Numbered from the stretch's first letter, positions 18,015-26,932 are shown. The stretch: DNA of 64,000 nt from Collinsella sp. MSK.8.10 (GCF_019041915.1 NZ_JAHPYF010000001.1:558001-622000); one strand, 5' to 3'. Numbers and translations are program-made. The notes: generated from the letters alone by a model not told the origin.

Positions 18015-18185
18015 CAGTTAGGGACGTTCCTTATGTACCGGTACCTAGGGACACTCCTGGCGCAGCCAATGAAGACCTCTACGGATGAATTCCAGGCCGC
18101 TCCGTCGCTCCAGACATCGTTTCCGCGCCTCGCGCCTGCCCCAAACAATCAAAACAAGCCCTTTTCGCCGCACCCTCAAAGGTCT

Positions 18186-18415
18186 GTGGGCAAAAAAGGG
18201 CAAATATGAGTACTGTTACCATTTTAGTAGCAGGCAAAACCACCCAAAATGACGTCCGAGCGAACCCTACAACCCCCTAAAGCAGCCAACCTGACTGGTT
18301 TAAGGCGTATTGGAGCCAATTTTAATGAACATACTATAGGTTATGTTTATTATCTTCTTGAATGTAAATGCTATTCACTTAGCAACAGTACTCATATTTG
18401 GCATTTTTTGCCCAC
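18186..18415. repeat. A+T-rich segment bounded by 32-base inverted repeat
   Basis: Arms 18186-18218 and 18384-18415 share the words TGGGCAAAAAA and CAAATATGAGTACTGTT, with about three differences, in opposite orientation. The 165 bases between them are much richer in A+T than the flanking genes. The arrangement suggests a small non-autonomous element or a pair of protein-binding sites. Confidence 0.6.
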
Positions 18416-18496
18416 TGCCATATAACTAACACCCTATAGCAGACAAAAACAGCCCGCAGCCCATCGCTGCGGCCTGTTTGGAGTCCAAAAGAGGCG

Positions 18497-19759
18497 CTAA
18501 GCGCTGTAACCCATCGCCTGCAGAACAAACATGACGACCGTGAGCACCGTAATCACACCGATAGTCGCCCAAGTGAGCACATTCCACACGCGGCCGTTGC
18601 GGTTAGTGCCCATAATGTGACGGTCAGCGGCAATAACCACCTGGAACACCAGAACCACGGGCAGTAGCACGCCATTGATGACCTGCGAGGTCATCATAAT
18701 CTGGAACAGATCGACGCCGGGCATAAGCACCAGCACGGCAGAGATACCGATGATGGCCGTAATGATGCCGCGATAGACCGGGGCCTCGTCCCAGCTGCGG
18801 TCGGCACCGCGCTCCCAGCCAAATGCCTCGCAGATAGCGCTCGACGTAACGCCCGGCAGCACGCAGGCAGCCAAGAAGCTCGCCGCGACCAGGCCCGAGG
18901 CAAACAGTACCGTGGACCACTGACCCGCAATAGGCTCCAGCGCACGGGCAGCATCGGCAGCATCGCTAATCTGAATGCCCGCCGGGAACAACACCGTACC
19001 GGTCGTGATGATAATAAAGCCGGCAATGACATCGGCGGCAAGCGAGCCGCTCACGGTATCGATGCGCTGCAGCACGATATCGTCCTCGCCCGCGTTCTTG
19101 TCGACCACGTTGTTCTGCGCCAAGAAAATCATCCACGGCGCGATGGTGGTACCGATCGTTGCGACCACGAGCGACACGTAGCTGGGGTCATTTTGAATGT
19201 TAGGCACGACCAGGTCGACCGCGACCTCACCCCAGTTGGGGCCAGCCATAAACGCGGCGACAATATAGGTCACGAAGACGCAGCTTACCAGCAGCAGAAT
19301 CTTCTCGATGCGCTGGAAACTACCCGACATGGTAAGCATCCACACCAGCAGCGCCACCAACGGCACCGAGATGCTCGCCGGCACGCCAAAGAGAGCAAGG
19401 CCGCTGGCGATACCCGCAAACTCCGAAATGGTCACAGCCGTGTTGGCGATCAACAGCGCCGCCATAGCAAGTACACTCTTGCGCACGCCAAAGCGCTCGC
19501 GGATGAGCGATGCCAGGCCCTTGCCCGTGACGCAGCCGCAGCGCGCCGCGGTCTCCTGCGTCACGATGAGCAGCACAGTCATGACGGGAAGCATCCAGAG
19601 CATCTTGTAGCCATAGCTGGCGCCCGCACTGGAATACGTTGCAATGCCGCCGGCGTCATTGCCCGAAAGCGCCGCCAGCAGACCGGGGCCCATAGCGCCA
19701 AAGATGGCCGCGATGGTCAACTTTTGCTTGGTGCCCGACTTTTGCTTGGTATTTTGCAC
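18497..19759 (-). CDS. Nramp-family divalent metal transporter, NRMT-like (probable Mg2+/Mn2+)
   Basis: Eleven or so membrane helices of the SLC11/Nramp fold (APC superfamily). The helix-1 metal motif is not DPGN but SGNDAGG, and helix 6 reads TTIAPWMI in place of the MPH motif that binds soft transition metals. Loss of that Met is characteristic of Nramp-related magnesium transporters, described structurally from Eggerthella lenta, another Coriobacterium. I infer Mg2+ (perhaps also Mn2+). The start is GTG 19757-19759, five bases after AGGTGG and 8 bases after the stop of the MgtE-N/CBS gene; a longer frame overlaps that gene and is unlikely. The two genes form an operon. Confidence 0.85.
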   Translation of the reverse strand: MQNTKQKSGTKQKLTIAAIFGAMGPGLLAALSGNDAGGIATYSSAGASYGYKMLWMLPVMTVLLIVTQETAARCGCVTGKGLASLIRERFGVRKSVLAMAALLIANTAVTISEFAGIASGLALFGVPASISVPLVALLVWMLTMSGSFQRIEKILLLVSCVFVTYIVAAFMAGPNWGEVAVDLVVPNIQNDPSYVSLVVATIGTTIAPWMIFLAQNNVVDKNAGEDDIVLQRIDTVSGSLAADVIAGFIIITTGTVLFPAGIQISDAADAARALEPIAGQWSTVLFASGLVAASFLAACVLPGVTSSAICEAFGWERGADRSWDEAPVYRGIITAIIGISAVLVLMPGVDLFQIMMTSQVINGVLLPVVLVFQVVIAADRHIMGTNRNGRVWNVLTWATIGVITVLTVVMFVLQAMGYSA

Positions 19760-19767
19760 GCGACCAC

Positions 19768-21612
19768 CTAGCCAATGACCGACATGGTGAGCAGCACCGC
19801 AGCGGCGCAGTACGCTACGCACGAGATCATGACGGCAATAACGTTCATGGCGGTGCCCGACGTGTTGAGGTCATGCTCGTCACGCCAGAACAGCACCATC
19901 AGGTAAATCACGGCGCTCATGTTGCCAACCAGGCAAATGATGGCAGCGATATTAAAGGACCCGGTAAAGAGTTGCTCCTCAAACATGGGCGCATCGGGGA
20001 ACGCGGCGGTGCGCACCAGCTGGGCGCACAGGTAGGTCACGAGTGACAGAATCAGGCCCATGCCCGTGCTCTGGAAGAAGAACCCCAGATACGGCTTGGG
20101 CTCGTCGTCGTGACCGTCATACTCCAAGAAGTAGTTCTTGACGAACGACACCATGCGCGAGGCAGCAAGCAGCACGAGCGGCATGGCGCACATGGGGAAC
20201 ACCACCAGATGCGCGGAGCCGAGCGCCGTCCCCAGCACCGTTGCCATGATGCACGAGGCAATGCCCCACACGACAACCCAGTACTGGCGATGCACAAACC
20301 AGCTGAGCACGTTCGTCGAGTCGTCCGACGCGCTATCGCCCGAGCCGACACCGGCGATCTGCAGGTCCTCCTGATGCTCCTCGGCGATAACGTCCATGGC
20401 GTCGTCGAAGGTCACGATGCCCAGGATATGACGGTTCTCGTCGCAGACAGGGATGGCAACCAGGTCGTACTTGGTCATCTCGTCCGTCACGTCTTCCTGG
20501 TCCTCGTCGGGCGACACGTAGACCAGGTCGCGATAGGCGAGCTGGCCCAGCGTGGCATCGCGGTCGGCCACGATCAACGTGCGCAGCGAGAGCACGCCGG
20601 TGAGCATGCCGCTCGGATCCTCGGTATAGACGTAATAGACACTCTCGAAGTCCTCATCGAGTTTGCGAATCGCCTCGATGGCATCGCCGACCGTCGCCGT
20701 GGCGGGCAGCGAGACAAACTCCGAGGTCATGATGCGGCCGGCGGTGTTGTCCTCATAGCCCAGCAGGTTACGAATCGCCTTCTCCTCCTTGACGCCCATC
20801 AGGCGCAGGAGCTTCTCGGCCTTCTCGTAATCGAGCTCGTCGATCAGGTCGGCGGCGTCGTCCGGGTCCATCATGGCCAGCATCGACGATGCGTCCGTGT
20901 CGGACAGGCCCTCGAGCATCTCGGTCATAAGCTCGTCGTCATCGAACTCCGAGATGGCCTCGGCGGCCTGGGCAGTATCGAGCTGTGCAAACACCTGCGC
21001 ACGCAGGCGCGGGTCGAGCTGCTCGATAATGTCGGCGATGTCGGCAGGGTGCAGCTCGCCGAGCGTCTTATGCGACACCGAGAGTTGAATGTTCTTGGTC
21101 GAGCGATCGAGCAGGTCCATGTAGGACCAAGCGATGATGTCCTCACTGAGCGGCTTGCCCAGGTGCTTCATAAAGCCTTCGACGATATGCTCGAGTGCGG
21201 GGCTGATCGCGCGTAGCAGACCGCGGGCGCCCACTTCGGCGCCCAGCAGGCGCAGCTGATTTTCGCCCGACATGGAAAACTTGATGTCGTTTACGCGCAC
21301 GACTTTCATGCCCTGCGTGTCGACAATCTGCTTGTTGAGCACGTCGCGGGCAAGCAAGAGTTCGGTCGGCTGCAGGTACGAAAAACGGATTTCGGTGGCC
21401 GACGTCTTAAGGTGTACACCCGTCTCGTCGATACGGTCGACCCATTTGCGCCAGCTGATCATAAACGGCGTCTTGCCGGGACCGCGGAACGCGAGCGACG
21501 TCACGTGCGGAAAAACTTCGCCGGTAGCAATACCAAAATCGTTCACCACGCCGAGCTTTTCTCCATCGACGTCCAAGACCGGCAATTTGAGCATCTCACT
21601 CAGATAATTCAA
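19768..21612 (-). CDS. PRC-barrel / MgtE-N / CBS-pair membrane protein, atypical Mg2+ transporter relative
   Basis: Domains in order: PRC-barrel (1-75, MNYLSEMLKLPVLDVDGEKL), a linker, MgtE_N superhelix (150-270, repeated DDDEL and MDPDDAADLIDEL), a CBS pair (about 285-410) and five C-terminal helices (440-614). MgtE_N and CBS form the Mg2+ sensor of MgtE channels. The helices here lack the GGNAGTQ motif of the MgtE pore, so this is not an ordinary MgtE; it may be a regulator or partner of the Nramp-related protein encoded 8 bases downstream. The start codon is TTG 21610-21612: a GGGGAG sits five bases upstream and an in-frame stop excludes a longer start. Confidence 0.85.
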   Translation of the reverse strand: MNYLSEMLKLPVLDVDGEKLGVVNDFGIATGEVFPHVTSLAFRGPGKTPFMISWRKWVDRIDETGVHLKTSATEIRFSYLQPTELLLARDVLNKQIVDTQGMKVVRVNDIKFSMSGENQLRLLGAEVGARGLLRAISPALEHIVEGFMKHLGKPLSEDIIAWSYMDLLDRSTKNIQLSVSHKTLGELHPADIADIIEQLDPRLRAQVFAQLDTAQAAEAISEFDDDELMTEMLEGLSDTDASSMLAMMDPDDAADLIDELDYEKAEKLLRLMGVKEEKAIRNLLGYEDNTAGRIMTSEFVSLPATATVGDAIEAIRKLDEDFESVYYVYTEDPSGMLTGVLSLRTLIVADRDATLGQLAYRDLVYVSPDEDQEDVTDEMTKYDLVAIPVCDENRHILGIVTFDDAMDVIAEEHQEDLQIAGVGSGDSASDDSTNVLSWFVHRQYWVVVWGIASCIMATVLGTALGSAHLVVFPMCAMPLVLLAASRMVSFVKNYFLEYDGHDDEPKPYLGFFFQSTGMGLILSLVTYLCAQLVRTAAFPDAPMFEEQLFTGSFNIAAIICLVGNMSAVIYLMVLFWRDEHDLNTSGTAMNVIAVMISCVAYCAAAVLLTMSVIG

Positions 21613-21810
21613 TGGTGCTCCCCATCATTATTCCTCCGGACGCGGCCGCATGTGCGACGTCCGGGGGCTTCTGGATATGTATACGCATGCGCGGGCGGCA
21701 CGCCGCTCGACGCTTACACCCCGTGCATGCGCAAAAAGCACCTGCATGGGGTCATCGACTGTATGGTCGAGGTTTGGATTTCACCTGTAACCTTTCTCTT
21801 GACCCTCATT
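21596..21810 (-). promoter_or_regulatory. Structured leader with possible leader peptide upstream of the MgtE-N/CBS gene
   Basis: On the minus strand three nested helices can form a three-way junction: 21749-21754/21800-21805, 21755-21759/21766-21770 and 21771-21774/21789-21792. Nearer the gene, a 7-bp hairpin (21636-21642/21658-21664) touches a GGAGG at 21633-21637. That GGAGG is ideally placed for an ATG at 21626-21628 opening an 11-codon frame (MMGSTIELSE, stop) that overlaps the real TTG start in another phase. Such features fit Mg2+-responsive attenuation or a riboswitch, but I do not recognise M-box, yybP-ykoY or other known consensus. Confidence 0.4.
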
Positions 21811-21903
21811 AACCGCAGTAACTATAGCATCAGCATCGCCCTGCGGCATCGAATTTATGCGCTGCACATTGCAGGCATACCAAACGCTGACGCATCCGTG
21901 ACA

Positions 21904-21943
21904 TAGTCATTGGGGACGTTCTTAAATGACTACCCAATGACTA
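21904..21943. repeat. REP-like unit in a hairpin
   Basis: Bases 21906-21930 are a copy of the 25-base unit with core TTGGGGACG and TTAAATGA. An 11-bp perfect inverted repeat (TAGTCATTGGG with its complement, 21904-21914/21933-21943) encloses it and covers the stop codon of the NodB-like gene. Confidence 0.65.
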
Positions 21944-23347
21944 CTCTGTGGTATCTTCGTCCTCGGCAAGCTGGGGGAACACGGCGTCCTTGGGCATGGT
22001 GACCTTCGTCAGCGAGGTGAGCTTTTTGCTCAGCGACGTGTCCGTCTTGACCAGGTCGCTGAGCGTCACGATCTTGTAGCCGTCGGCAATGAGGCCGTCG
22101 ATAATCTGCGGCAGCGCCTCGAGCATCTGCTCGGCGCATTCGTCTCTATCGGTGAGCAGCACGATATTGCCCGGCGTCACCGAATCGAGCACCGTCGAGA
22201 CCTGCTCGTCGGCACCGTTGAGCAGCCAGTCGCCCGAGTCAATATTCCACGAGACCACGGCGGAGACCAGGTCCATCGCATCAATCCAGTTTTGCTCGTC
22301 AAAGGCAGCGTAGGGAGCACGCAGCAGCATCGTCTTCACGCCGGTCGCCGACTTAATCGCGTCGGTGCCTTTCGTGATCTGTTCGCGTACCGCCTCACGG
22401 TCCTGACCCTTGAGCGAATCGTCGCTGTAGCTGTTGGATCCGATCTCGCACCCGGCATCGACAATCGCCTTGGCCGTGGCAGGCGAGGCCTCGACCGCAT
22501 CGCCCGAAAGGAAGAACGTCGCGGTGACGCCCTTTTCCTTGAGCACCTGCAAGATCTGTTTGGTGGCGCCGCTCGGACCCTCGTCAAACGTCAGCGCCAC
22601 GTACTTTTTGTTGCCCTTGGGCGCCACGCTGGCGCACGCAACAACGCAATCGGTGGCGGGCACAACCTCGCCGCGGTCTTGCGTCTTGCCTGACCGCTCA
22701 CCAACCCACACCTCGGATCGGCCCTGGACACCCCATGTCTGCACATACTCGATAGCGCCCGTGCCCTCGACCTTGAGCTTGGGCTCGATAACCGTAGCCT
22801 GAACCTCGTGCTTCTCGTAAGTGTTACGGCCATCCTTGACCGTCACCTTCTCGCCGCCCTCGAGTTCGCGGCTATCCCATTTGCCCTGCTTCACGCGCTT
22901 GCCGTCGACCTTCACCGACAGCTTTTCGCCCCCATGGCGCTTGAGCACGCTGTCATCGACGGCTAGCAGGTCGCCTGCGTCGTAGGTGTCAGTCAAATCC
23001 TGTTCGTCGATGAGATTCTGCAGCGTAGAGCCCACGCGCACCGCGGTCTTCTGGCCGTTGAGCTCCACGTCCACGCTGCGGTTGACGTAGCCCACGACGG
23101 CAGCGATAAACAGCACGAGCGCGCAACCCACGGCGATCAGCGCATAGGGCAGGCGAGACGAACGACGGGGTGTGCGGCTGTTGCCGATGCGCGCGCTGCG
23201 ATCGCTAAAGCCGCGGCTATGGTTGAGATACATCGCGCCGGGCTTACGGTGACGGCGGCGCTGACCGCTGGGCAGCTGCCCCAGGTCGCGGCGCGCTGTC
23301 GGATGCGCACCCGAACGCCCGTTTAAGTTGGATCCGTTTTGGTGCAT
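21941..23347 (-). CDS. Membrane-anchored NodB-like protein lacking the zinc histidines
   Basis: A basic cytoplasmic N-terminus, one membrane helix (about 68-90), beta-rich repeats (DVELNGQKTAVRVGSTLQNL onward) and a NodB fold (about 245-430). Motif 1 reads TFDEGP for TFDDGP; motif 2 reads GSNSYSDD where active enzymes have HTxSH, so both zinc-binding His are missing; motif 5 reads LLTD instead of LLHD. Motifs 3 (RAPY) and 4 (WNIDSGDW) remain. The fold therefore persists without the usual catalytic metal site, suggesting a carbohydrate-binding or regulatory pseudoenzyme. GGGGGAGG precedes ATG 23345-23347. Located downstream of PRC-barrel and YtxH genes on the same strand. Confidence 0.85.
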   Translation of the reverse strand: MHQNGSNLNGRSGAHPTARRDLGQLPSGQRRRHRKPGAMYLNHSRGFSDRSARIGNSRTPRRSSRLPYALIAVGCALVLFIAAVVGYVNRSVDVELNGQKTAVRVGSTLQNLIDEQDLTDTYDAGDLLAVDDSVLKRHGGEKLSVKVDGKRVKQGKWDSRELEGGEKVTVKDGRNTYEKHEVQATVIEPKLKVEGTGAIEYVQTWGVQGRSEVWVGERSGKTQDRGEVVPATDCVVACASVAPKGNKKYVALTFDEGPSGATKQILQVLKEKGVTATFFLSGDAVEASPATAKAIVDAGCEIGSNSYSDDSLKGQDREAVREQITKGTDAIKSATGVKTMLLRAPYAAFDEQNWIDAMDLVSAVVSWNIDSGDWLLNGADEQVSTVLDSVTPGNIVLLTDRDECAEQMLEALPQIIDGLIADGYKIVTLSDLVKTDTSLSKKLTSLTKVTMPKDAVFPQLAEDEDTTE

Positions 23348-23419
23348 GTGCCCTCCCCCATAAACACAGCAAGCCGGAGCAACAGGTCTCCGGCTTGCCT
23401 CCCATCATTTGGTACGTCG

Positions 23420-24175
23420 CTATTTTGTAGCTTTTGACGAGCCTCCGCTCGCCTTTTGGTATTCGTCCTTAAAGGCCTTGAACATGCCGCGCGTCTTGCC
23501 GAGCTGCTTGCCCAGTGCGCGACTGCCCTTGTCCACGGCAACCGATCCCTTGTCGTCGAGTACCTTGGCACCCTTTTTGACCTTGTCGCCCACCACGACG
23601 CTGGCCTCGGCGGCCTTGGCGGCCGCACCGCCCGAATACCCGAGCGACTTGACCTCGTCCGAGACGACCATCGCACCGTTCTCGTAGCCGCGCAGCATCG
23701 TCGGCGGCACCTGCGTGTCACCAACCAAAACACTCGAAGCAGCACCGGCGGTCACATAGAATGCCTGCACGATGCCCGAGCGTGGCTTGAACTCAACGTC
23801 CGAGCAATAGCCCACGACGTCGCCCGATTCCGTGCGCACGTCCATACCGACCCAGATGATGCAATCGTCCAAGTTGATGTCGAGGCGCTTAGCGGCGGCG
23901 GAATCGTACGTGTCCTTGACGTCATCGACCGCAATGGCGCCCTCGTAGACACCAATGGCGTCGAGCGCTACGAATCGGTCGGGACGCTCGATCATGCCCG
24001 CGATATCGGACTGGCGGACCATAAAGCCGACCACGCGCGTACCGCCCGGGGTAAAGACCGGAAAGTGAATCTTTCCGAGCTTTTTAGGGCTGCGCGGTGT
24101 GCCGTCCTTTTTGGTGCGCTTGTCCTCGGTAGGCTTGCGATAGATCTTGGCGCCGACAAAATCCCCGGCGCGCAT
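23420..24175 (-). CDS. PRC-barrel domain protein
   Basis: About 251 residues, soluble. Two PRC-barrel-like halves are visible: one after LGKIHFPVFTPGGTRVVGFM and another around VGMDVRTESGDVVGYCSDVE, followed by a Lys/Gly-rich tail (DKVKKGAKVLDDKGSVAVDK) that may be flexible. PRC-barrels are small protein- or RNA-interaction modules; function here is unknown. The ATG shares one base with the stop of the YtxH gene (TAATG), so the two are translationally coupled. The MgtE-N protein in the next operon also begins with a PRC-barrel. Confidence 0.8.
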   Translation of the reverse strand: MRAGDFVGAKIYRKPTEDKRTKKDGTPRSPKKLGKIHFPVFTPGGTRVVGFMVRQSDIAGMIERPDRFVALDAIGVYEGAIAVDDVKDTYDSAAAKRLDINLDDCIIWVGMDVRTESGDVVGYCSDVEFKPRSGIVQAFYVTAGAASSVLVGDTQVPPTMLRGYENGAMVVSDEVKSLGYSGGAAAKAAEASVVVGDKVKKGAKVLDDKGSVAVDKGSRALGKQLGKTRGMFKAFKDEYQKASGGSSKATK

Positions 24176-24564
24176 TATGCCTCGGTCGAGGGCTCCGCAG
24201 CCTCGGTATCAGCCTCGACGGCGTTCTCGACCACGACGTCGGCGGCAGGCGTCACGTTGCCGCCCGAAATGGCGTCGTTGAGCTGCTCGCGCAGCTGGTC
24301 CATGCGCTCGCGGGCCAGGTCGACCTTGGCGCGCAGGTCGTCGGTCTTGGCGTCGACCATCGGGCCAAAGTCATTCACCGCAGCACGGGCCTCCTCGGCG
24401 CTGTGCTCGTAGGTGTCGCGCATATTGTCCCAGGCGTCGTTGGCGATATCGGCAGCCATGGCGCGGGTCTCGGCGCCCGAGCGCGGGGCCAGAGCAACGC
24501 CGACAATAGCGCCGGCAGCGGCACCAAAAAGTGCGCCGGAGACAAAGCTGAAAGTCTTACCCAT
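24175..24564 (-). CDS. YtxH-domain protein
   Basis: Short protein with an N-terminal glycine-zipper hydrophobic segment (SFVSGALFGAAAGAIVGVAL followed by APRSG), then a helical, charged region likely to be coiled coil (DLRAKVDLARERMDQLREQL) and an acidic tail. This is the YtxH layout, a family of small membrane-associated proteins linked to stress in Bacillus. Start chosen at ATG 24562-24564 with GAGAGGA seven bases upstream; ATG 24568-24570 is nearly as good. Coupled to the PRC-barrel gene. Confidence 0.82.
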   Translation of the reverse strand: MGKTFSFVSGALFGAAAGAIVGVALAPRSGAETRAMAADIANDAWDNMRDTYEHSAEEARAAVNDFGPMVDAKTDDLRAKVDLARERMDQLREQLNDAISGGNVTPAADVVVENAVEADTEAAEPSTEA

Positions 24565-24700
24565 GATCATTCCTCTCCTGCGGGCACGTCGGTGCCCACC
24601 GTTTGAATGCTGTCCATTATACCCGCAGCGCATCACTTGCCGCTCCGCTCATCTGCGTACGGCAAAGGCGCAGGTACGTGATGGTGATAAACGCGTAGGC

Positions 24701-25534
24701 CTACTCCTGAGGCATAGCCGGCATGGCCACCGTGGCACCCGGGTCCTCGCCGGCGCCGTCCACGAGCGGCAGGCTGCCCTCATGCGCAGGTCCTGCCGGA
24801 ACCGTCGCAGCACCGCCAAAGACGGCAGCGGAGGCCTCGTGGTTCTCGGCAACCGCGCCCTCGGTATCAATCGCCACCTGGGGCTCGTCGTCAAAGTTGG
24901 GGACACCCTGGGGCTCGGTGGGAACGGGCTCGGCGGTCGCATCGGAAACGGGCTCGGCGTCGACCGGCGCATCGCCCTCGTCAGCGCCCTCGTCCTCGGC
25001 AGCATCTTCGCCGTTCGCAGCGGCGACGGCCTCGTGAGGATCCTTGCCCTCGGCCCCGGCGCGCATGCCCAGCACCAGGTTGCGCAGGCCCGCGACCGTG
25101 CCCTCCACGTCGGGGGCAGGCTGGTCGGCGTGCAGGTACGCCCAGTCCATCATAAAGGTGGCCGAAGACAGCGCGCCGATGGCCAGCGCGTCGTCGGGGC
25201 ACGAAAGCTCAACCTCAAAAACGCGCTCGTCGTGCTCGCTTACGCGCGTGCGGCCGCACGAGATGCTGCCGGCAAGCCCGGTCTCGTTCATGAGCTCAAC
25301 CGTCACGTGCTCCAGCAGGTGGCAGAGCTCGGTCTGGCCCATGCAGTCCTGGAACTCGCGACCGGAATCACCCAGGCACAGGTGCTTGGCAATCGCCGGC
25401 ACCAGGTAATACACGCGCGCCGTGGCCTCGATATCCTCCGAGGTCATGAGCGGCATGCCGGGGTTCACCAGCACATGCGCGCAGATCTTGTCCTCGCTGA
25501 CGGTGACCTTAAGGATGTTGAACAGGCCTGCCAT
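24701..25534 (-). CDS. Uncharacterised protein with cyanophycin-synthetase-like N-terminal motif
   Basis: I do not recognise a named family. Residues 1-160 are a compact domain containing GQTELCHLLEHVTVELMNET, which resembles the HLxEHxxLEL segment of the cyanophycin synthetase N-terminal domain, but the ATP-grasp and ligase domains of that enzyme are absent. From about residue 165 the protein is a low-complexity acidic Ala/Glu/Pro tail (EDAAEDEGADEGDAPVDAEP). It begins 24 bases after the CNNM gene stop on the same strand and is likely co-transcribed. Possible roles include a binding or adaptor module; that is speculation. Confidence 0.7.
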   Translation of the reverse strand: MAGLFNILKVTVSEDKICAHVLVNPGMPLMTSEDIEATARVYYLVPAIAKHLCLGDSGREFQDCMGQTELCHLLEHVTVELMNETGLAGSISCGRTRVSEHDERVFEVELSCPDDALAIGALSSATFMMDWAYLHADQPAPDVEGTVAGLRNLVLGMRAGAEGKDPHEAVAAANGEDAAEDEGADEGDAPVDAEPVSDATAEPVPTEPQGVPNFDDEPQVAIDTEGAVAENHEASAAVFGGAATVPAGPAHEGSLPLVDGAGEDPGATVAMPAMPQE

Positions 25535-25558
25535 AACTCTCCCCTACTCTTCCTTGCC

Positions 25559-26932
25559 CTACTCGTCGCCATCGTGCGGATCCACAGAGCCCGCACCCGA
25601 CGCCGCCGGCTTCTCTGCCGAAGACTCGGAATCCTTCTTATCGGTTTCGGCCGGAGCGATCACGCGAATGAGCGAGATGCGCTGGCCACGCATCGACTGC
25701 ACTTTAAACTTGTACCCCGCGACCTCAAACACCTCTCCGATGTCGGGCACCGAGTCGCAAAGCTCCAAAATCCAGCCGGCGATGGTCTCATAATCATCGC
25801 TTTCCTCGAGCGGCCAACCAAGCTCAATCGCGTCATCGCACGAAAAACGCCCATCAACGAGCCACTCGCGGCGCGAAAGGCGCGTGAGATACTTGTTGTC
25901 GGGGTCGAACTCGTCCTCGATCTCGCCGACGATCTCCTCGACGATGTCCTCGATGGTGATAATGCCGGCCGTACCGCCGTACTCGTCCACGACCACCACG
26001 ATCTGGTCGTGAGAGGTCTGCATCTCGGACAGCAGCGGCAGGATGTCCTTGGTGTCGGGCACAAAAGTGGCGTCGCGCAAAAAACCGGCGATGGGCTGGT
26101 CGCCCTTGCCGTCGAGCGCGGGCTGAATCAGGTCCTTGATGTGCGCAATGCCGGCGACGTTGTCGGGATCCTCGTGATAGACGGGGATGCGGCTAAAGCC
26201 GGTCTGGCGCATGGTGGACAACACGTCGGCGACCGTCTCGTCGTCCTCACACATGGTGGTGTCCACGCGCGGCACCATGACCTCGCGGGCAACGGTGTCG
26301 CCCAGGTCGAAGATCTCGTGGATCATGCGCTTTTCCTCGTCGAGCAGGTCGTCCTGCTCCGAGACCATGTACTTGATCTCTTCTTCCGAGACGTTCTGGC
26401 GGTCGTCGGCACTCTTGATGCGCAGGATGCGGGCCAGGCCATCGGAGCAAGCGCCAGTCAGCCACACGAGCGGACGGGCGATCTTCTGGAACACGGAAAG
26501 CGGGCCCACGACCTGCTTGGACACGCCCTCGGCATTGGCCAGGCCGATGCGCTTGGGGACGAGCTCGCCGATCACGATGGATACGAAGGCGACCGCGACG
26601 GTAATGATGACCGGCGCCAGGCCGCGCGCGATGGCGGAGAGCGGCGCGATGCCAAAGCTCATGAGCCACGTGGCGAGCGGGTCGGACAGACTCGTCGAGG
26701 CGACGGCGGACGAGGCGAAGCCCACGAGCGTAATGGCAACCTGGATGGTGGCGAGCAGCTGGTCGGAGTCGGCAGCTAGCTTAATGGCACGCTCGGCGCG
26801 CTTGTCGCCTTCCTCGGCCTCGTGCTCCAGCACGGCGCGCTTGGCCGTGGTGAGCGCCATCTCGGACATAGAGAAGTAGCCGTTGATGAGGGTCAAAACG
26901 AGGGTGGTGATAAGGGAGATGGTTATGTCCAT
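25559..26932 (-). CDS. CNNM/CorC-type membrane protein (DUF21, CBS pair, CorC_HlyC)
   Basis: Residues 1-180 form the DUF21 domain with four hydrophobic segments ([22 protein letters not shown]), followed by an amphipathic helix, a CBS pair (about 200-335) and a CorC_HlyC domain (about 345-430; [14 protein letters not shown]). Bacterial relatives such as CorC/CorB export Mg2+; older names call them 'hemolysins'. ATG 26930-26932 has only a weak ribosome-binding site. Together with the Nramp-related, MgtE-N and MgtA genes it adds to a local cluster of Mg2+ genes, although these are separate transcripts. Confidence 0.9.
   Translation of the reverse strand: MDITISLITTLVLTLINGYFSMSEMALTTAKRAVLEHEAEEGDKRAERAIKLAADSDQLLATIQVAITLVGFASSAVASTSLSDPLATWLMSFGIAPLSAIARGLAPVIITVAVAFVSIVIGELVPKRIGLANAEGVSKQVVGPLSVFQKIARPLVWLTGACSDGLARILRIKSADDRQNVSEEEIKYMVSEQDDLLDEEKRMIHEIFDLGDTVAREVMVPRVDTTMCEDDETVADVLSTMRQTGFSRIPVYHEDPDNVAGIAHIKDLIQPALDGKGDQPIAGFLRDATFVPDTKDILPLLSEMQTSHDQIVVVVDEYGGTAGIITIEDIVEEIVGEIEDEFDPDNKYLTRLSRREWLVDGRFSCDDAIELGWPLEESDDYETIAGWILELCDSVPDIGEVFEVAGYKFKVQSMRGQRISLIRVIAPAETDKKDSESSAEKPAASGAGSVDPHDGDE

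Larger units (their letters stand above)
17954..18496. other. Intergenic spacer with several inverted repeats
   Basis: A 543-base convergent gap. It holds a strong 18-bp stem (17977-17994 with 17997-18014), a GGGACGTTCC REP-like word followed by the palindrome GTACCGGTAC, and, after 18180, an A+T-rich segment bounded by a 32-base inverted repeat. I see no coding sequence. Confidence 0.6.

Noticed and set aside
21749..21805. Possible cobalamin or FMN riboswitch because of GGTGAAATCC
   Set aside because: Only that short word matches; the other conserved boxes of either riboswitch are absent, so I kept it as an unnamed structured leader.
24413..26779. A 788-codon open frame on the plus strand across three minus-strand genes
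   Set aside because: It crosses gene boundaries and has no recognisable domain; the minus-strand genes are well supported.
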